DNA of 64,000 nt from positions 266,873 to 330,872 of the forward strand of contig JABHWM010000018.1 in assembly GCA_018657765.1 (NCBI GenBank), given 5' to 3'. The position numbers and the translations under genes were made by a program. The notes below the pieces were generated by a model. The model was not told where the DNA came from. It saw nothing but the letters and a program-made list of their open reading frames with translations, and did no database searches. Below, piece after piece: positions 19,931 through 29,677 of this stretch; within the stretch, counting starts at the first letter, position 1; each line of letters begins with the position of its first letter. The stretch is from Minisyncoccota bacterium (GTDB taxonomy: Bacteria > Patescibacteriota > Microgenomatia > UBA1400 > PJMF01).

Positions 19931-20980
19931 CTATAAACTAATAACAGCCAACCCTTTTACTTTCTTTTTCAAAAACTCTTCTGTCTCTTCATTCGCTGTC
20001 GTAATAATAGTTTGATATTTTCCAACTAACTCCAGAACCATATTTTGAGCTTCTTCATCCAACTCAGAAAAAATATCATCCAAAAGAAACAATGGTTTTT
20101 GGTCTTGAGCCTTTTCTACAAACTGTAGCTCACCTAACTTTAACCACAAAACACCTAATCGTTGTTGTCCTCTAGAACCAAAAGCAGAAACATCTCTATT
20201 CTTGAGCTTATCACTAGCAAAAAGTACTTGAAAATCATCTTTGTGAGGCCCCTTCAAAAAATGACCAGCAGCAATAGCTCTATCACGATGAGAATCCACT
20301 TCTTCCTGATTTATTTCTGAAATTACATATTTAACATTAAAATCAAAAGGGAAATCTACCGTTCTGAGGAAACTAAAAAATAATTGTCTTTTTTCTTGAA
20401 GATAAATACCATGTTTTACTAACATCATTTCCCAATATTTCAACACAGATCTAGGTTGGGTACCTTCTCTGACAAACTCCAAAAACTTATTTATTCTCTT
20501 CAAAGCCTGATCATACATATGAAGAGATTGAGCATAAGAAGGATCTGTTGTGGATAAGATAGAATCAATAAAAGATCTTCTTCTGCCTCTGGAACCTTCT
20601 ATTAATCTCATATCTTCTGGTCTAAACACCACAGAAAAAAACTGACCTACAAAGTTTTTCTTTCTTTTCTTGGCTCCATTCAAGGAAAAATGTCTTTTAA
20701 GAGTTCTTTTTCCCTGCAAAATTCCTCTAGTAAGAGTTACTTCCAAAATATCACCACTGACCTTACCTCCAACTCTCCCCAACTCTTTATCAAAAGAAAT
20801 CATTTCCTCTATCACAGAGGCTCTAAAACTATCTCCATGTGATAAAAGATTAATGCCTTCTATTATAGAAGTTTTACCAACTCCATTTTTACCAGACAAG
20901 AGAGTTCTTTCTGAAAAAGAAAACTTCTTTTGCGAAAAAATTCGAAAATCTTGGAATAATATTGATTCAATTATTTTCAT
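19931..20980 (-). CDS. recF: DNA replication and repair protein RecF
   Basis: LLSGKNGVGKTSIIEGINLLSHGDSFR; VVFRPEDMRLIEGSRGRRRSFID; GPHKDDF; SRGQQR; LLDDIFSELD. Confidence 0.95.
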   Translation of the reverse strand: MKIIESILFQDFRIFSQKKFSFSERTLLSGKNGVGKTSIIEGINLLSHGDSFRASVIEEMISFDKELGRVGGKVSGDILEVTLTRGILQGKRTLKRHFSLNGAKKRKKNFVGQFFSVVFRPEDMRLIEGSRGRRRSFIDSILSTTDPSYAQSLHMYDQALKRINKFLEFVREGTQPRSVLKYWEMMLVKHGIYLQEKRQLFFSFLRTVDFPFDFNVKYVISEINQEEVDSHRDRAIAAGHFLKGPHKDDFQVLFASDKLKNRDVSAFGSRGQQRLGVLWLKLGELQFVEKAQDQKPLFLLDDIFSELDEEAQNMVLELVGKYQTIITTANEETEEFLKKKVKGLAVISL

Positions 20981-20993
20981 AAATTTTTATAAT

Positions 20994-21377
20994 CTAATAA
21001 ACACTACCTAATTTATTGCTTTTTCTCCAAGCATACCAAAAACGAAAAAATAAGTAGAACAAAACCATTTGCCATAAAATACAAAAGTAAACTATCCAGT
21101 ATTTAATAAAAACAACCCAATTACTATCCAAAAATAGAAAACCATATTGACCAAACTCACCTAGTATCAATCCTAATAAGTAAATAAATAACAAACAAAA
21201 CACAGGAAAGAAAATCAGTATTTTAAACAATTTTTTCTTTACCAAAAACTGAACTGTTTGGTATGGATGAAAGAATAATCCTTGAATAACCTCAAACATT
21301 GCATAAATTAATGAAAAAAACCAATAAGCTGACTTCATCTTCGAAGGAAAAACTAGCTTTAATTTTTTACTTTTCAT
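20994..21377 (-). CDS. Hypothetical multi-TM protein
   Basis: 127 aa, hydrophobic; start overlaps the end of the upstream ORF. Confidence 0.5.
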   Translation of the reverse strand: MKSKKLKLVFPSKMKSAYWFFSLIYAMFEVIQGLFFHPYQTVQFLVKKKLFKILIFFPVFCLLFIYLLGLILGEFGQYGFLFLDSNWVVFIKYWIVYFCILWQMVLFYLFFRFWYAWRKSNKLGSVY

Positions 21378-21562
21378 TATTTCAGTAACCCAACTTTAAT
21401 AGCTGATAACAAAGCAGAAAAAACAACGATAAATTTCAAAGTATTCCTAACAAAAACACTAGATAACGCACCAATTTTGTCTGGCAACAAATGATTTTTC
21501 TCAAGAATAGATTGTTGAAATGCTTCTTTTTCCAAAAGTTTTAAAAATTGTTTTTCTTCCAT
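21377..21562 (-). CDS. Small single-TM protein downstream of the ECF sigma gene
   Basis: 61 aa with soluble N-terminus and one C-terminal hydrophobic helix. Confidence 0.45.
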   Translation of the reverse strand: MEEKQFLKLLEKEAFQQSILEKNHLLPDKIGALSSVFVRNTLKFIVVFSALLSAIKVGLLK

Positions 21563-21597
21563 TTATTTTTTCCCAAAAAGTATCACTAATATTAAAA

Positions 21598-22167
21598 CTA
21601 TGATCCTTTTACTAAAACAGGAGCCTCTTCATATATTTTCCTAAACTCAACTCTAGCTCTAAACAAATCTGATTCCACAGATTTTACTGTTTTTCCAAAC
21701 AAAGAAGCAATTTCTTTCACTCTTTTTTTATCAACATACTTCAATAACAGAAGCTCTCTTGTCTCTTTTTTCATTTTACCTAGAGTAATTTGCACCATTT
21801 CAGAAATTTCTTGAGAACTTTTCAAAGGATTTTGTAAAATTTCATCAAAAAGAGGAATTGTTTTTAAAGCTTTTTTTGCATATTTTTTGCGATAATAATC
21901 AGCTATCTCATGTCGAAGAATACTAACCATCCAAGTTTTTAAACGAGACTCTCCTCGAAACAAAGGAAGTTGCCTTAAAGAATTAATAAATGTTTCTTGA
22001 ACAATCTCTTCTACGTCTGTAAAGTTAGAAACTTTTTTCAGAGTAATAGCCATAAGATATGGAAAAAAAATGGTATACCAATCTTTAACTTTATTTTTAT
22101 CTCCTTCACGAAGACCTTTTAAAAGTAATTGCTCTGCTTTTATAGAAAATGATTTACTAGACTCCAT
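21598..22167 (-). CDS. ECF-type RNA polymerase sigma factor
   Basis: Region 2 FTDVEEIVQETFINSLRQLPLFRGESRLKTWMVSILRHEIADYYRKK; region 4 LLLKYVDKKRVKEIASLFGKTVKSVESDLFRAR; start placed at MESSKSF (ORF track extends to 22188). Confidence 0.88.
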   Translation of the reverse strand: MESSKSFSIKAEQLLLKGLREGDKNKVKDWYTIFFPYLMAITLKKVSNFTDVEEIVQETFINSLRQLPLFRGESRLKTWMVSILRHEIADYYRKKYAKKALKTIPLFDEILQNPLKSSQEISEMVQITLGKMKKETRELLLLKYVDKKRVKEIASLFGKTVKSVESDLFRARVEFRKIYEEAPVLVKGS

Positions 22168-22177
22168 TGTTTCCTGA

Positions 22178-22183
22178 TATAAT
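22178..22183 (+). promoter_or_regulatory. Extended -10 promoter (TGATATAAT) 9 nt upstream of the first pilin-like start codon
   Basis: TGaTATAAT read directly; ATG at 22193. Confidence 0.65.
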
Positions 22184-22192
22184 ATCATCTAC

Positions 22193-22528
22193 ATGATCAG
22201 TTCACTAATTGCACAAAACACAGGCGCTGGTGGCTTAGAGTTGGGATCAACCCTAAAACTCAGTAATGGAACTCCAGTAAAAGATGTCTATCAAACCCCA
22301 GCTGACCTTGTAAACCTTATTGTTCCAAACATGTTTGTTCTTGGAGGAGTTATTATTTTTGGAATGTTAATTCTTGCTGGATATAAATATATTCTGAATA
22401 CTTCAAAAGGAACTCAAGAAGCTTATGAGATATTCAAAAATGCAGTCATTGGTTTTGTAGTCATGTTTTCCGCTTATTGGATAGTTCAAGTAATAAAACT
22501 AGTCACAGGAGCAGACATTCCTTTATAA
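22193..22528 (+). CDS. Two-TM VirB2/TrbC-like pilin-like protein
   Basis: Two hydrophobic helices; ILAGYKYIL...AVIGFVVMFSAYWIVQVI matches the family pattern. Confidence 0.65.
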   Translation: MISSLIAQNTGAGGLELGSTLKLSNGTPVKDVYQTPADLVNLIVPNMFVLGGVIIFGMLILAGYKYILNTSKGTQEAYEIFKNAVIGFVVMFSAYWIVQVIKLVTGADIPL

Positions 22529-22562
22529 AAAAACGTAAAGGTACTACAATAATCAGATACAA

Positions 22563-22994
22563 ATGAAAAAACTCACTAGATTTATACTAACAACTCCACT
22601 TTTTTTAACTATTTCCAGTGTTATAAATGCTCAATCACCTCCCTCTGGTAGTAGTGTTTTTGGAACAATAAACCCACCGGCTGGTGTAGATAAATACAAC
22701 GCAGCTAGTTCTGGAGGAATTGGTTTAATACTTTTTGCTTCAAATGGAATTAAAATTGCAACCACTGTAGCTGGAGTATGGGTTATGTTGAACTTTATTC
22801 TAGCTGGCTGGAAATATGTTGTTTCTTCTGGAGACTCCAAAGCTCACTCAGAAGCTACTACAATGATGACTAACAGTGTCATTGGTCTAGCAATAATTGT
22901 TGGTTCTTACACGATAGCTGCCATTTTTGGACTAATCTTCTTTGGAGATGCTACATACATTCTCAACCCACAGTTAGAAGGAGTAGGAATTTAA
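22563..22994 (+). CDS. Pilin-like protein with signal peptide
   Basis: Signal peptide; LNFILAGWKYVVSSGDSKAHSEATTMMTNSVIGLAIIVGSYTIAAI. Confidence 0.7.
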   Translation: MKKLTRFILTTPLFLTISSVINAQSPPSGSSVFGTINPPAGVDKYNAASSGGIGLILFASNGIKIATTVAGVWVMLNFILAGWKYVVSSGDSKAHSEATTMMTNSVIGLAIIVGSYTIAAIFGLIFFGDATYILNPQLEGVGI

Positions 22995-22995
22995 T

Positions 22996-23397
22996 ATGTT
23001 ACCAATATTTTCTTTGATCACTCAAAATAAAAAAATAGATCTTGGTGGATTTACTCCTCCTACAGATGCTTATAGTAAAGATTCTGGTGCATCAGTAGAT
23101 GGAGCTGAAGCTTTAACAAATCTAGAACTTTTTATCTCTAATATTATTGGTTTTATGACAGCTCTTGGTGGAATTTTCTTTGTAATTTACTTTGTACTTG
23201 GTGCTTTTGAGTGGATAACTAGTAGTGGAGATAAAGGGAAACTCGAAACTGCTCGTAATAAAATGGTAAATGGAGCTATTGGAATGGTTCTTCTTGTTGC
23301 AGCTTATGGAATAATTGGTTTATTGGGAAGTTTTATCGGAATAGATATGCTAAATCCAGCAGAACAAATTAACCAGATATACGAAACTATAAAATAA
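22996..23397 (+). CDS. Pilin-like protein
   Basis: GAFEWITSSGDKGKLETARNKMVNGAIGMVLLVAAYGIIGL. Confidence 0.7.
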   Translation: MLPIFSLITQNKKIDLGGFTPPTDAYSKDSGASVDGAEALTNLELFISNIIGFMTALGGIFFVIYFVLGAFEWITSSGDKGKLETARNKMVNGAIGMVLLVAAYGIIGLLGSFIGIDMLNPAEQINQIYETIK

Positions 23398-23410
23398 ACT
23401 AAAAAAAGGT

Positions 23411-23866
23411 TTGGTAAATATAAAAACCTTTAAAAGAAAAATTAAGATCAAAATGAAAAAAAAATCAGCTCTTTTATCTCTCAGTCTCTTTATTAGCAAC
23501 TTTTTCTTGTTTGCAAAAAACTCATTTGCAGAATTAAGCAATCCTGTTGTTGAGGGAAGTTTGGGCAGTGGTTCTAGTGAAGCAGCAGAAGGAACTACTT
23601 TTGCTACTTATTTTGTTTTCTTTTGGAATGCCTTGATAAGCATTGGTGCCATTATGGTATTAATCTTTTTTATCTGGGGAGCTATTGAATGGATTTCCAG
23701 TGGTGGTGATAAAGGTAAAGTAGAAAATGCCAGAAATAGAATCACCCAAGCAGTAATTGGTTTGATTATTCTAGTAGGTTCTTATGCAATCATTGGCTTT
23801 ATCAGTGAAATATTCTTTGGAGAAGCCTTTAATGTCTTACAAATTAGTATTCCAGAAGCGGTTTAA
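23411..23866 (+). CDS. Pilin-like protein with signal peptide
   Basis: IWGAIEWISSGGDKGKVENARNRITQAVIGLIILVGSYAIIGF; the ATG at 23453 (MKKKSALLSLSLF) may be the true start. Confidence 0.7.
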   Translation: MVNIKTFKRKIKIKMKKKSALLSLSLFISNFFLFAKNSFAELSNPVVEGSLGSGSSEAAEGTTFATYFVFFWNALISIGAIMVLIFFIWGAIEWISSGGDKGKVENARNRITQAVIGLIILVGSYAIIGFISEIFFGEAFNVLQISIPEAV

Positions 23867-23869
23867 ATT

Positions 23870-24217
23870 ATGTCTCAAAAAATAGCTGCAACTATAGATA
23901 TAGCTGGACAAGCAGCTAGAGCTGATCTTCCAGGAGCTGGAAGCAGAAATCCTCAAGATGGTTTTGGTAATTTATTAAGTGGTCTTATGAGTGGAGCTAT
24001 GGTAATTGCCGCAATAATGGTACTTCTCTACCTCATTTGGGGAGCAATCGAGTGGATCACTAGCGGTGGAGACAAAGGAAAAGTAGAAGCAGCTAGATCC
24101 AAAATTACAACAGCTGTAACTGGAATTATTGTTCTTGCTGCAACGACTGCTATCTTTATGATAGTTCAACAATTATTGGGTATTTGTGTACTTAGTATTG
24201 GTAGAGGAAGTTGTTAA
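23870..24217 (+). CDS. Pilin-like protein
   Basis: LIWGAIEWITSGGDKGKVEAARSKITTAVTGIIVLAATTAI. Confidence 0.7.
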   Translation: MSQKIAATIDIAGQAARADLPGAGSRNPQDGFGNLLSGLMSGAMVIAAIMVLLYLIWGAIEWITSGGDKGKVEAARSKITTAVTGIIVLAATTAIFMIVQQLLGICVLSIGRGSC

Positions 24218-24230
24218 AAAGAAAGAAATT

Positions 24231-25052
24231 ATGGACAAACCACATATTGATATTTTTCAAGAAATTGAAACTAGAAGAACTGAATTAAGTGTTGCTATAG
24301 AAGAAACCGTCGCTCCAATAAATAAGTTGCTTGGTAAAAAAATTGCTAAGAAAATACTAATGATGAATTTTGGAAAATCAACTTTAGAAAATTGTCAAAA
24401 AAAAGATGGAATTGGAGGATTAAATCAAAAAGAAGGAATAGTTCAACAAGCTGATGAATTTAAAGATGATAAAACTCAAAAAGTTATTTTTAAAAGAATA
24501 ATAAGAAGTCGTAAAGATGATCACTCAACTAATGTAGATATTACTAGTACTGAAGAGCAATATAAACATAAAGCTGATAATCAAATTTTTTCTGGTGATC
24601 TTGAAACCAAATTTGAACTATCAAAATCAGAGAATGGAACAACTATAAATATGATAGTTCCATTAGAATTATTCCTCGGAGAAACAGAATTAGACTCAGA
24701 ATGGACAATTCCAAAACTAAGAGAACAGTATCCATCATTAGATAGAGTCCTTAAAGAAAAGAGAGAGATTGACCAAAATGGGATATTATCCTGGTGTAAA
24801 ATAGAAATTGAAATAGAAGATGGAGAAGCTGTTTTAAAAAAATTAGAAACAAAACATATAAAAAAGAAACCTTTTGCAAAAATAAGAAGAGCTTTTTTAA
24901 AAGATAAATTTTCTTCTTCACACAAATTATTTCTCAATGTTTATACAGATCATATAAACAATGAAACTCATGAAGAAGGATTAAAAGGAGTACTATTAAA
25001 TCAAAAAGCACCTGAAGGATGGTCTATTTTTACCGGAGATTTAGAAGAATAA
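24231..25052 (+). CDS. Hypothetical soluble protein embedded in the pilin-like gene array
   Basis: MDKPHIDIFQEIE start preferred over the overlapping upstream ATG at 24186; no TM. Confidence 0.6.
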   Translation: MDKPHIDIFQEIETRRTELSVAIEETVAPINKLLGKKIAKKILMMNFGKSTLENCQKKDGIGGLNQKEGIVQQADEFKDDKTQKVIFKRIIRSRKDDHSTNVDITSTEEQYKHKADNQIFSGDLETKFELSKSENGTTINMIVPLELFLGETELDSEWTIPKLREQYPSLDRVLKEKREIDQNGILSWCKIEIEIEDGEAVLKKLETKHIKKKPFAKIRRAFLKDKFSSSHKLFLNVYTDHINNETHEEGLKGVLLNQKAPEGWSIFTGDLEE

Positions 25053-25135
25053 AAACCTTTTTGACCTAAGCCATAAAAACTTGATATAATAACAATAAGG
25101 AATTTTTTAATAAGAAATTAATAATAAGGATAAAT

Positions 25136-25540
25136 ATGAATAAAATTCAAAAATTTGCACTCTCAACAGGGATCTCCTTGAGTAGTCTTGCAGCCGTGGC
25201 TCTACCAGTAGCTGCTGCTACAAAGATAACTAATACTAATGTAGATCCTGGAAAAGGCTTTGCTACAGATTTTGGAGGCATGATTAATGGTCTTCTTAGT
25301 TTTGTAATGGTTATCGCTGCTCTATTGGTCTTCATGTACCTCATCTGGGGTGGAATTGAATGGATCACAAGTGGTGGTGATAAAGGTAAAACAGAATCTG
25401 CAAGAAACAAAATTACTTCTGCGATCATTGGACTCGTAGTTGTTGCTGCTTCATATGCTGTCCTTACACTAGCTCTTAACTTCCTAGGCTTCACTGACCT
25501 CAATGATGTCTTCACAACCAAGACTATTGATGGAAAATAA
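25136..25540 (+). CDS. Pilin-like protein with signal peptide
   Basis: LIWGGIEWITSGGDKGKTESARNKITSAIIGLVVVAASYAV; terminator downstream. Confidence 0.72.
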   Translation: MNKIQKFALSTGISLSSLAAVALPVAAATKITNTNVDPGKGFATDFGGMINGLLSFVMVIAALLVFMYLIWGGIEWITSGGDKGKTESARNKITSAIIGLVVVAASYAVLTLALNFLGFTDLNDVFTTKTIDGK

Positions 25541-25560
25541 GCTTTTTAAATAAAGAAATT

Positions 25561-25591
25561 AAAAACCCTGCCTTAAAAAGCAGGGTTTTTT
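25561..25591 (+). terminator. Rho-independent terminator
   Basis: aaaaccctgc...gcagggtttttt inverted repeat plus T run. Confidence 0.88.
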
Positions 25592-25656
25592 GTTACCAAG
25601 ATTCTCATGTATAATAAATCTGCACCCTTAAAGACATCATTAATAAAGAAATAAAT

Positions 25657-26082
25657 ATGACCTTTTTCCAAAAAATCTCAAAAAAAATCACAATCCTATC
25701 TACAACTATTGGATTATTCATCTTCTCTGCTCTACCAGCTCAAGCTCAAAGCTCTGCTTGGCAAGGAGTTTGTGTTAGTGATAAAGATGCTGATGTAGCA
25801 ACTCTACAGGGTTTGCAATGTTTACTAGCTAATATTTTGGGTGTTTTTCTTACTACTATAGGAATTGCAGCCTTCTTAATGTTAGTTGTTGGTGGATTTA
25901 GACTTTTAATATCTGGAGGAAATACTACTCATGTAGACAAAGCAAAAAGCTCAATTACTTTTGCCATTGTAGGATTAGTGGTTGCACTCAGTGCTTTTGT
26001 TATCTTGAATCTTGTTGCAGAATTTACAGGAGTTCAAACTATTTTGAATTTTGTAATTCCTACTTCTGATAAGCAGTGGTAA
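25657..26082 (+). CDS. Pilin-like protein with signal peptide
   Basis: Signal peptide; GGFRLLISGGNTTHVDKAKSSITFAIVGLVVALSAFVI. Confidence 0.7.
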   Translation: MTFFQKISKKITILSTTIGLFIFSALPAQAQSSAWQGVCVSDKDADVATLQGLQCLLANILGVFLTTIGIAAFLMLVVGGFRLLISGGNTTHVDKAKSSITFAIVGLVVALSAFVILNLVAEFTGVQTILNFVIPTSDKQW

Positions 26083-26096
26083 TAAATTCAAGAAAA

Positions 26097-26795
26097 CTAC
26101 TTTCCAAACCGTCTCTGCCTATCATTTAGTTCCAAAATAGCTTTTTCTAGATCTTTTTTACCAAAATCAGGCATCAAAGTATCTGTAAAATATAATTCTG
26201 AGTAATTACATTGCCATAAAAGGAAACCTGATAAACGCTGATCACCTCCTGGTCTAATAATCAGATCTGGTTCTGGCATATCAGCTGTATCCAGATATTT
26301 AGAAAAATCTTCTGCAGACAATTTATCTGTAGAAAGTTCTCCTGTTTTTACTTTTTTACTTATTTTTTCTACAGCTCTCAAGATTTCATCTCTTCCACCA
26401 TAATTAAGAGCAAAATTAACCGTTAATTTATTATTATTCTTTGTTTTTTCTTGCCAAAGAGTCATATTCTCCTGAATATCTTGATCAAAACGAGAAATAT
26501 CCCCTATTGTTTGAATTTTTACCCCAAGTTCATTGAGTTCTTTCACCTGAACATCAAAAAGCTCTCTAAAAAGACTCATTAATGCTTTTACTTCTCTAGG
26601 ATTTCTATTCCAGTTTTCTGTACTAAAAGCCCACAAAGTAAGATAAGAAATATCAAAATCTATAGCTGCTTTGACTACTCTTTCTATCCCCTCTCTAGCC
26701 ATTTTTTGATGACCAATGATAACGTCTAGACCTTTTTTCTTGGCCCAACGTCTATTTCCATCCATAATAATAGCTATGTGTTTTGGTGTTTTCAT
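26097..26795 (-). CDS. uppS: Isoprenyl transferase (undecaprenyl diphosphate synthase-like)
   Basis: HIAIIMDGNRRWAKKKGL; LTLWAFSTENWNR; NYGGRDEI; RPGGDQRLSGFLLWQCNYSELYF. Confidence 0.93.
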   Translation of the reverse strand: MKTPKHIAIIMDGNRRWAKKKGLDVIIGHQKMAREGIERVVKAAIDFDISYLTLWAFSTENWNRNPREVKALMSLFRELFDVQVKELNELGVKIQTIGDISRFDQDIQENMTLWQEKTKNNNKLTVNFALNYGGRDEILRAVEKISKKVKTGELSTDKLSAEDFSKYLDTADMPEPDLIIRPGGDQRLSGFLLWQCNYSELYFTDTLMPDFGKKDLEKAILELNDRQRRFGK

Positions 26796-26944
26796 ATATT
26801 AATTAGTCGCAAAAAATAGTAAAAATCCTGCAAATAAAATACAAACTAGTTTTTTAATTTTATATATCTTGAATTTATTGAAACTTTAAGCCAACTCTAA
26901 ACAACACCCTCCAGAGGAAAATCATGATACAATACTCTTTATAT

Positions 26945-29209
26945 ATGGATAGCCGTTACGATCACCTTACAACAGAAGAATCTTTATATAAAGCTTGGGA
27001 AAAAGCTAATGCTTTCTCACCAGAAGTTTCTTCTGAAGTTGTAAATAATTCTGATACAGCTAATTCAGAAAAAAACAAAAAAACTTTTACAATCATAATG
27101 CCACCACCTAATGCTAATGATCCTCTTCATATTGGTCATGCTATGTTTTTGACTATAGAAGATATCTTAATTCGTTTTCATAGAATGATGGGAGATAAAA
27201 CTCTTTGGCTTCCAGGAACAGATCATGCTGGAATAGAAACTCAATTTGTTTTCGAGAAAAAACTAAGAAAAAAGAAACAAAGTAGATTTCAATTTGACCG
27301 AGACACTCTCTATAAAATGATCTGGGACTATGTTCAAGAAAACTCTGATATTGCTGTAGAACAAATGAAAAAAATAGGTGCGAGTGCAGATTGGGATAGA
27401 TTTACTTTTATGCTTGATAAAAAAGTAGTAGATCAAGTAATAGAGACCTTTTTCAAACTTAATACTGACAAACTTCTTTATAGAGATGAACAATTAGTCA
27501 ACTACTGTACTCATTGCGGAACTAGTTTTTCAGAACTTGAAGTTGTTTATAAAGACCAAACTTCTCCACTCTATTATGTCAAATATCCTCTAGTAGAAAA
27601 TCCTTCAGAATTTCTAGTGGTAGCTACAGTTAGACCAGAGCCAATCTTTGCAGACACTCACCTCGCTGTAAATCCAACAGATAAAAAAAACAAACACCTG
27701 ATTGGAAAAAAAGCTATTAATCCTTTGACCAAAGAAAAAATGGAAATTATTGGAGATGAGTTTGTAGATCCAGAATTTGGTACAGGAATTGTGAAGCTAA
27801 CTCCAGCTCATGATGCAAATGATTTTAAAGTTGCCAAAGAACATAATTTACCTCTTCATCAGGCTATTAATCTCCAGGGAAAAATTACTGCAAAAGGTGG
27901 TAAATATGCTGGTATGAGAATCAAAGCAGCTAGAGAAGCTGTCGTTAAAGATCTCCAAGAAAATGGTCTTATAGAAAAAATTGATGAAAACTACAATAAC
28001 AGAATAAGTACTTGTTACAGATGTAAAAGACCCATCGAACCACTACTTCTTCCACAGTTTTTTATCAAAGTAAAACCTCTTACAGAACCTGTTCTAGAAT
28101 CACTAAAAAATAAAGAATTTACAGTTCATGGAGCAGGTCATGACAAGATTCTAAAACATTGGCTAGAAAACCTTCGTGACTGGAATATTTCACGCCAAAT
28201 AGTCTGGGGAATAAGAATTCCTGTTTGGTACTCTGCTTCAGAAAATCCAGAGATAATGGTAAGCTTTTTAAATAAAGAAAATGAAAAAGTACATGGAAAA
28301 TTAGGAGAAATTATTAAATCTGGAGTTAAACTGGAAACCATAAAAAAAGGACTCCAAGAACTCAGAGCTCCTATGGAAGCAAAGTTTATTGTCGATACAG
28401 ATTCTCCGGGAGAAGAATATCTGCAAGAAACAGATACTTTTGATACTTGGTTCAGCTCTGCTCAATGGCCTTTCACCACACTAAAAAAAGAGAAAAACAA
28501 TGATTTTGAAGAATTTTATCCTACCCAAGTAATGGAAACAGGATATGACATTCTCCCCTTTTGGGTCATGAGAATGCTCATGATGGGTAAGTATGTCACA
28601 GGCCAACTTCCTTTTACTGACGTTTACCTTCACGGCCTCGTAAGAGATCAAAAAGGACAAAAAATGAGTAAGAGTAAGGGAAATGTGGTCAACCCACTAG
28701 ATATAGCCGAAAAATATGGGTCTGATGCTCTTAGAATGGCTCTTGTGATTAGATCGTCAGCTGGTTTGGATAAATCAATGGGAGATCAAGATTTTAGAGC
28801 AATGAGAAACTTCTCTAATAAAATCTGGAATGCTTCTAGATTTGTTCTAGAACACCTAGATCTTTCTCAAGAAGGTGAAGAAAAAACAAATATTGAGTTC
28901 GATGAGAAATTAGAAAAAGTAGTGGCTATTATTACTAAAAACCTCAATAAATTTCAAATAGGACTTGCCGCAGAAACTATTTACAACGAGTTTTGGCATT
29001 GGTTCTGTGATGAACAAATAGAAACAGCAAAAACCGGAAAATTGGCCGGTGAAAAGCTAGTTTATGGACTCAAGACATTTATAACTCTCCTCCACCCTTT
29101 TGTGCCTTTTGTTACAGAAGCTGTCTGGCAAGAGATGTATCAAAAAAAAGTAGTAGAAACACCACTATTGATTACTACTTCCTGGCCAAACAAAAACTTG
29201 TCACAATAA
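26945..29209 (+). CDS. valS: Valyl-tRNA synthetase
   Basis: PPPNANDPLHIGHAMF (HIGH); PGTDHAGIETQ; KMSKSKGNVVNP; start refined to MDSRYDHL behind TGATACAAT. Confidence 0.92.
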   Translation: MDSRYDHLTTEESLYKAWEKANAFSPEVSSEVVNNSDTANSEKNKKTFTIIMPPPNANDPLHIGHAMFLTIEDILIRFHRMMGDKTLWLPGTDHAGIETQFVFEKKLRKKKQSRFQFDRDTLYKMIWDYVQENSDIAVEQMKKIGASADWDRFTFMLDKKVVDQVIETFFKLNTDKLLYRDEQLVNYCTHCGTSFSELEVVYKDQTSPLYYVKYPLVENPSEFLVVATVRPEPIFADTHLAVNPTDKKNKHLIGKKAINPLTKEKMEIIGDEFVDPEFGTGIVKLTPAHDANDFKVAKEHNLPLHQAINLQGKITAKGGKYAGMRIKAAREAVVKDLQENGLIEKIDENYNNRISTCYRCKRPIEPLLLPQFFIKVKPLTEPVLESLKNKEFTVHGAGHDKILKHWLENLRDWNISRQIVWGIRIPVWYSASENPEIMVSFLNKENEKVHGKLGEIIKSGVKLETIKKGLQELRAPMEAKFIVDTDSPGEEYLQETDTFDTWFSSAQWPFTTLKKEKNNDFEEFYPTQVMETGYDILPFWVMRMLMMGKYVTGQLPFTDVYLHGLVRDQKGQKMSKSKGNVVNPLDIAEKYGSDALRMALVIRSSAGLDKSMGDQDFRAMRNFSNKIWNASRFVLEHLDLSQEGEEKTNIEFDEKLEKVVAIITKNLNKFQIGLAAETIYNEFWHWFCDEQIETAKTGKLAGEKLVYGLKTFITLLHPFVPFVTEAVWQEMYQKKVVETPLLITTSWPNKNLSQ

Positions 29210-29213
29210 GCTC

Positions 29214-29654
29214 ATGAGTTATTTTATCTTGATTACTAGACTTTTAATATCACTTTTTTTTAATTTTAGTATTTTCTTTCTAGAAAAATTCTTTATTAAT
29301 AAAAAGTTCTTATGGCTCAATGGTTCGCTCAGTGTTTTTGCTGCTTTGTTTTTTTTGGTTACTTTATTCTCAAAAACTTTTTCTCCACCAGAACACCCAG
29401 CTTCTTTACCTATTTCTTTTGAAAAAGCTACTTTTTTAGAAAATCAAGAAATCAAGAGATTATTTATAACTACAGAAGAAGCAACCAAAATTCTAGAAAC
29501 AAATGAATCAATATTAGAGAAACAAGAGTTTTTGCCTCAAAGCTATGTCATAAATATGGCTGTTTTATCTCAAGTAACAAAACAATACAAAAAAGCGGAC
29601 TATTATTTTAAAACAGCCCGCTATATTGATCCAAATATGGATATTTTTCAGTAA
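29214..29654 (+). CDS. Hypothetical membrane-anchored protein with TPR-like C-terminus
   Basis: N-terminal TMs; C-terminal VLSQVTKQYKKADYYFKTARYIDPN. Confidence 0.5.
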   Translation: MSYFILITRLLISLFFNFSIFFLEKFFINKKFLWLNGSLSVFAALFFLVTLFSKTFSPPEHPASLPISFEKATFLENQEIKRLFITTEEATKILETNESILEKQEFLPQSYVINMAVLSQVTKQYKKADYYFKTARYIDPNMDIFQ

Positions 29655-29677
29655 TATAAAATCACTAAAAAGAAAAT

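Noticed and set aside
25147-25521. Antisense 124-aa ORF opposite the pilin-like gene
   Set aside because: Composition mirrors the complement of a coding gene with strong family match on the plus strand; treated as a shadow ORF.
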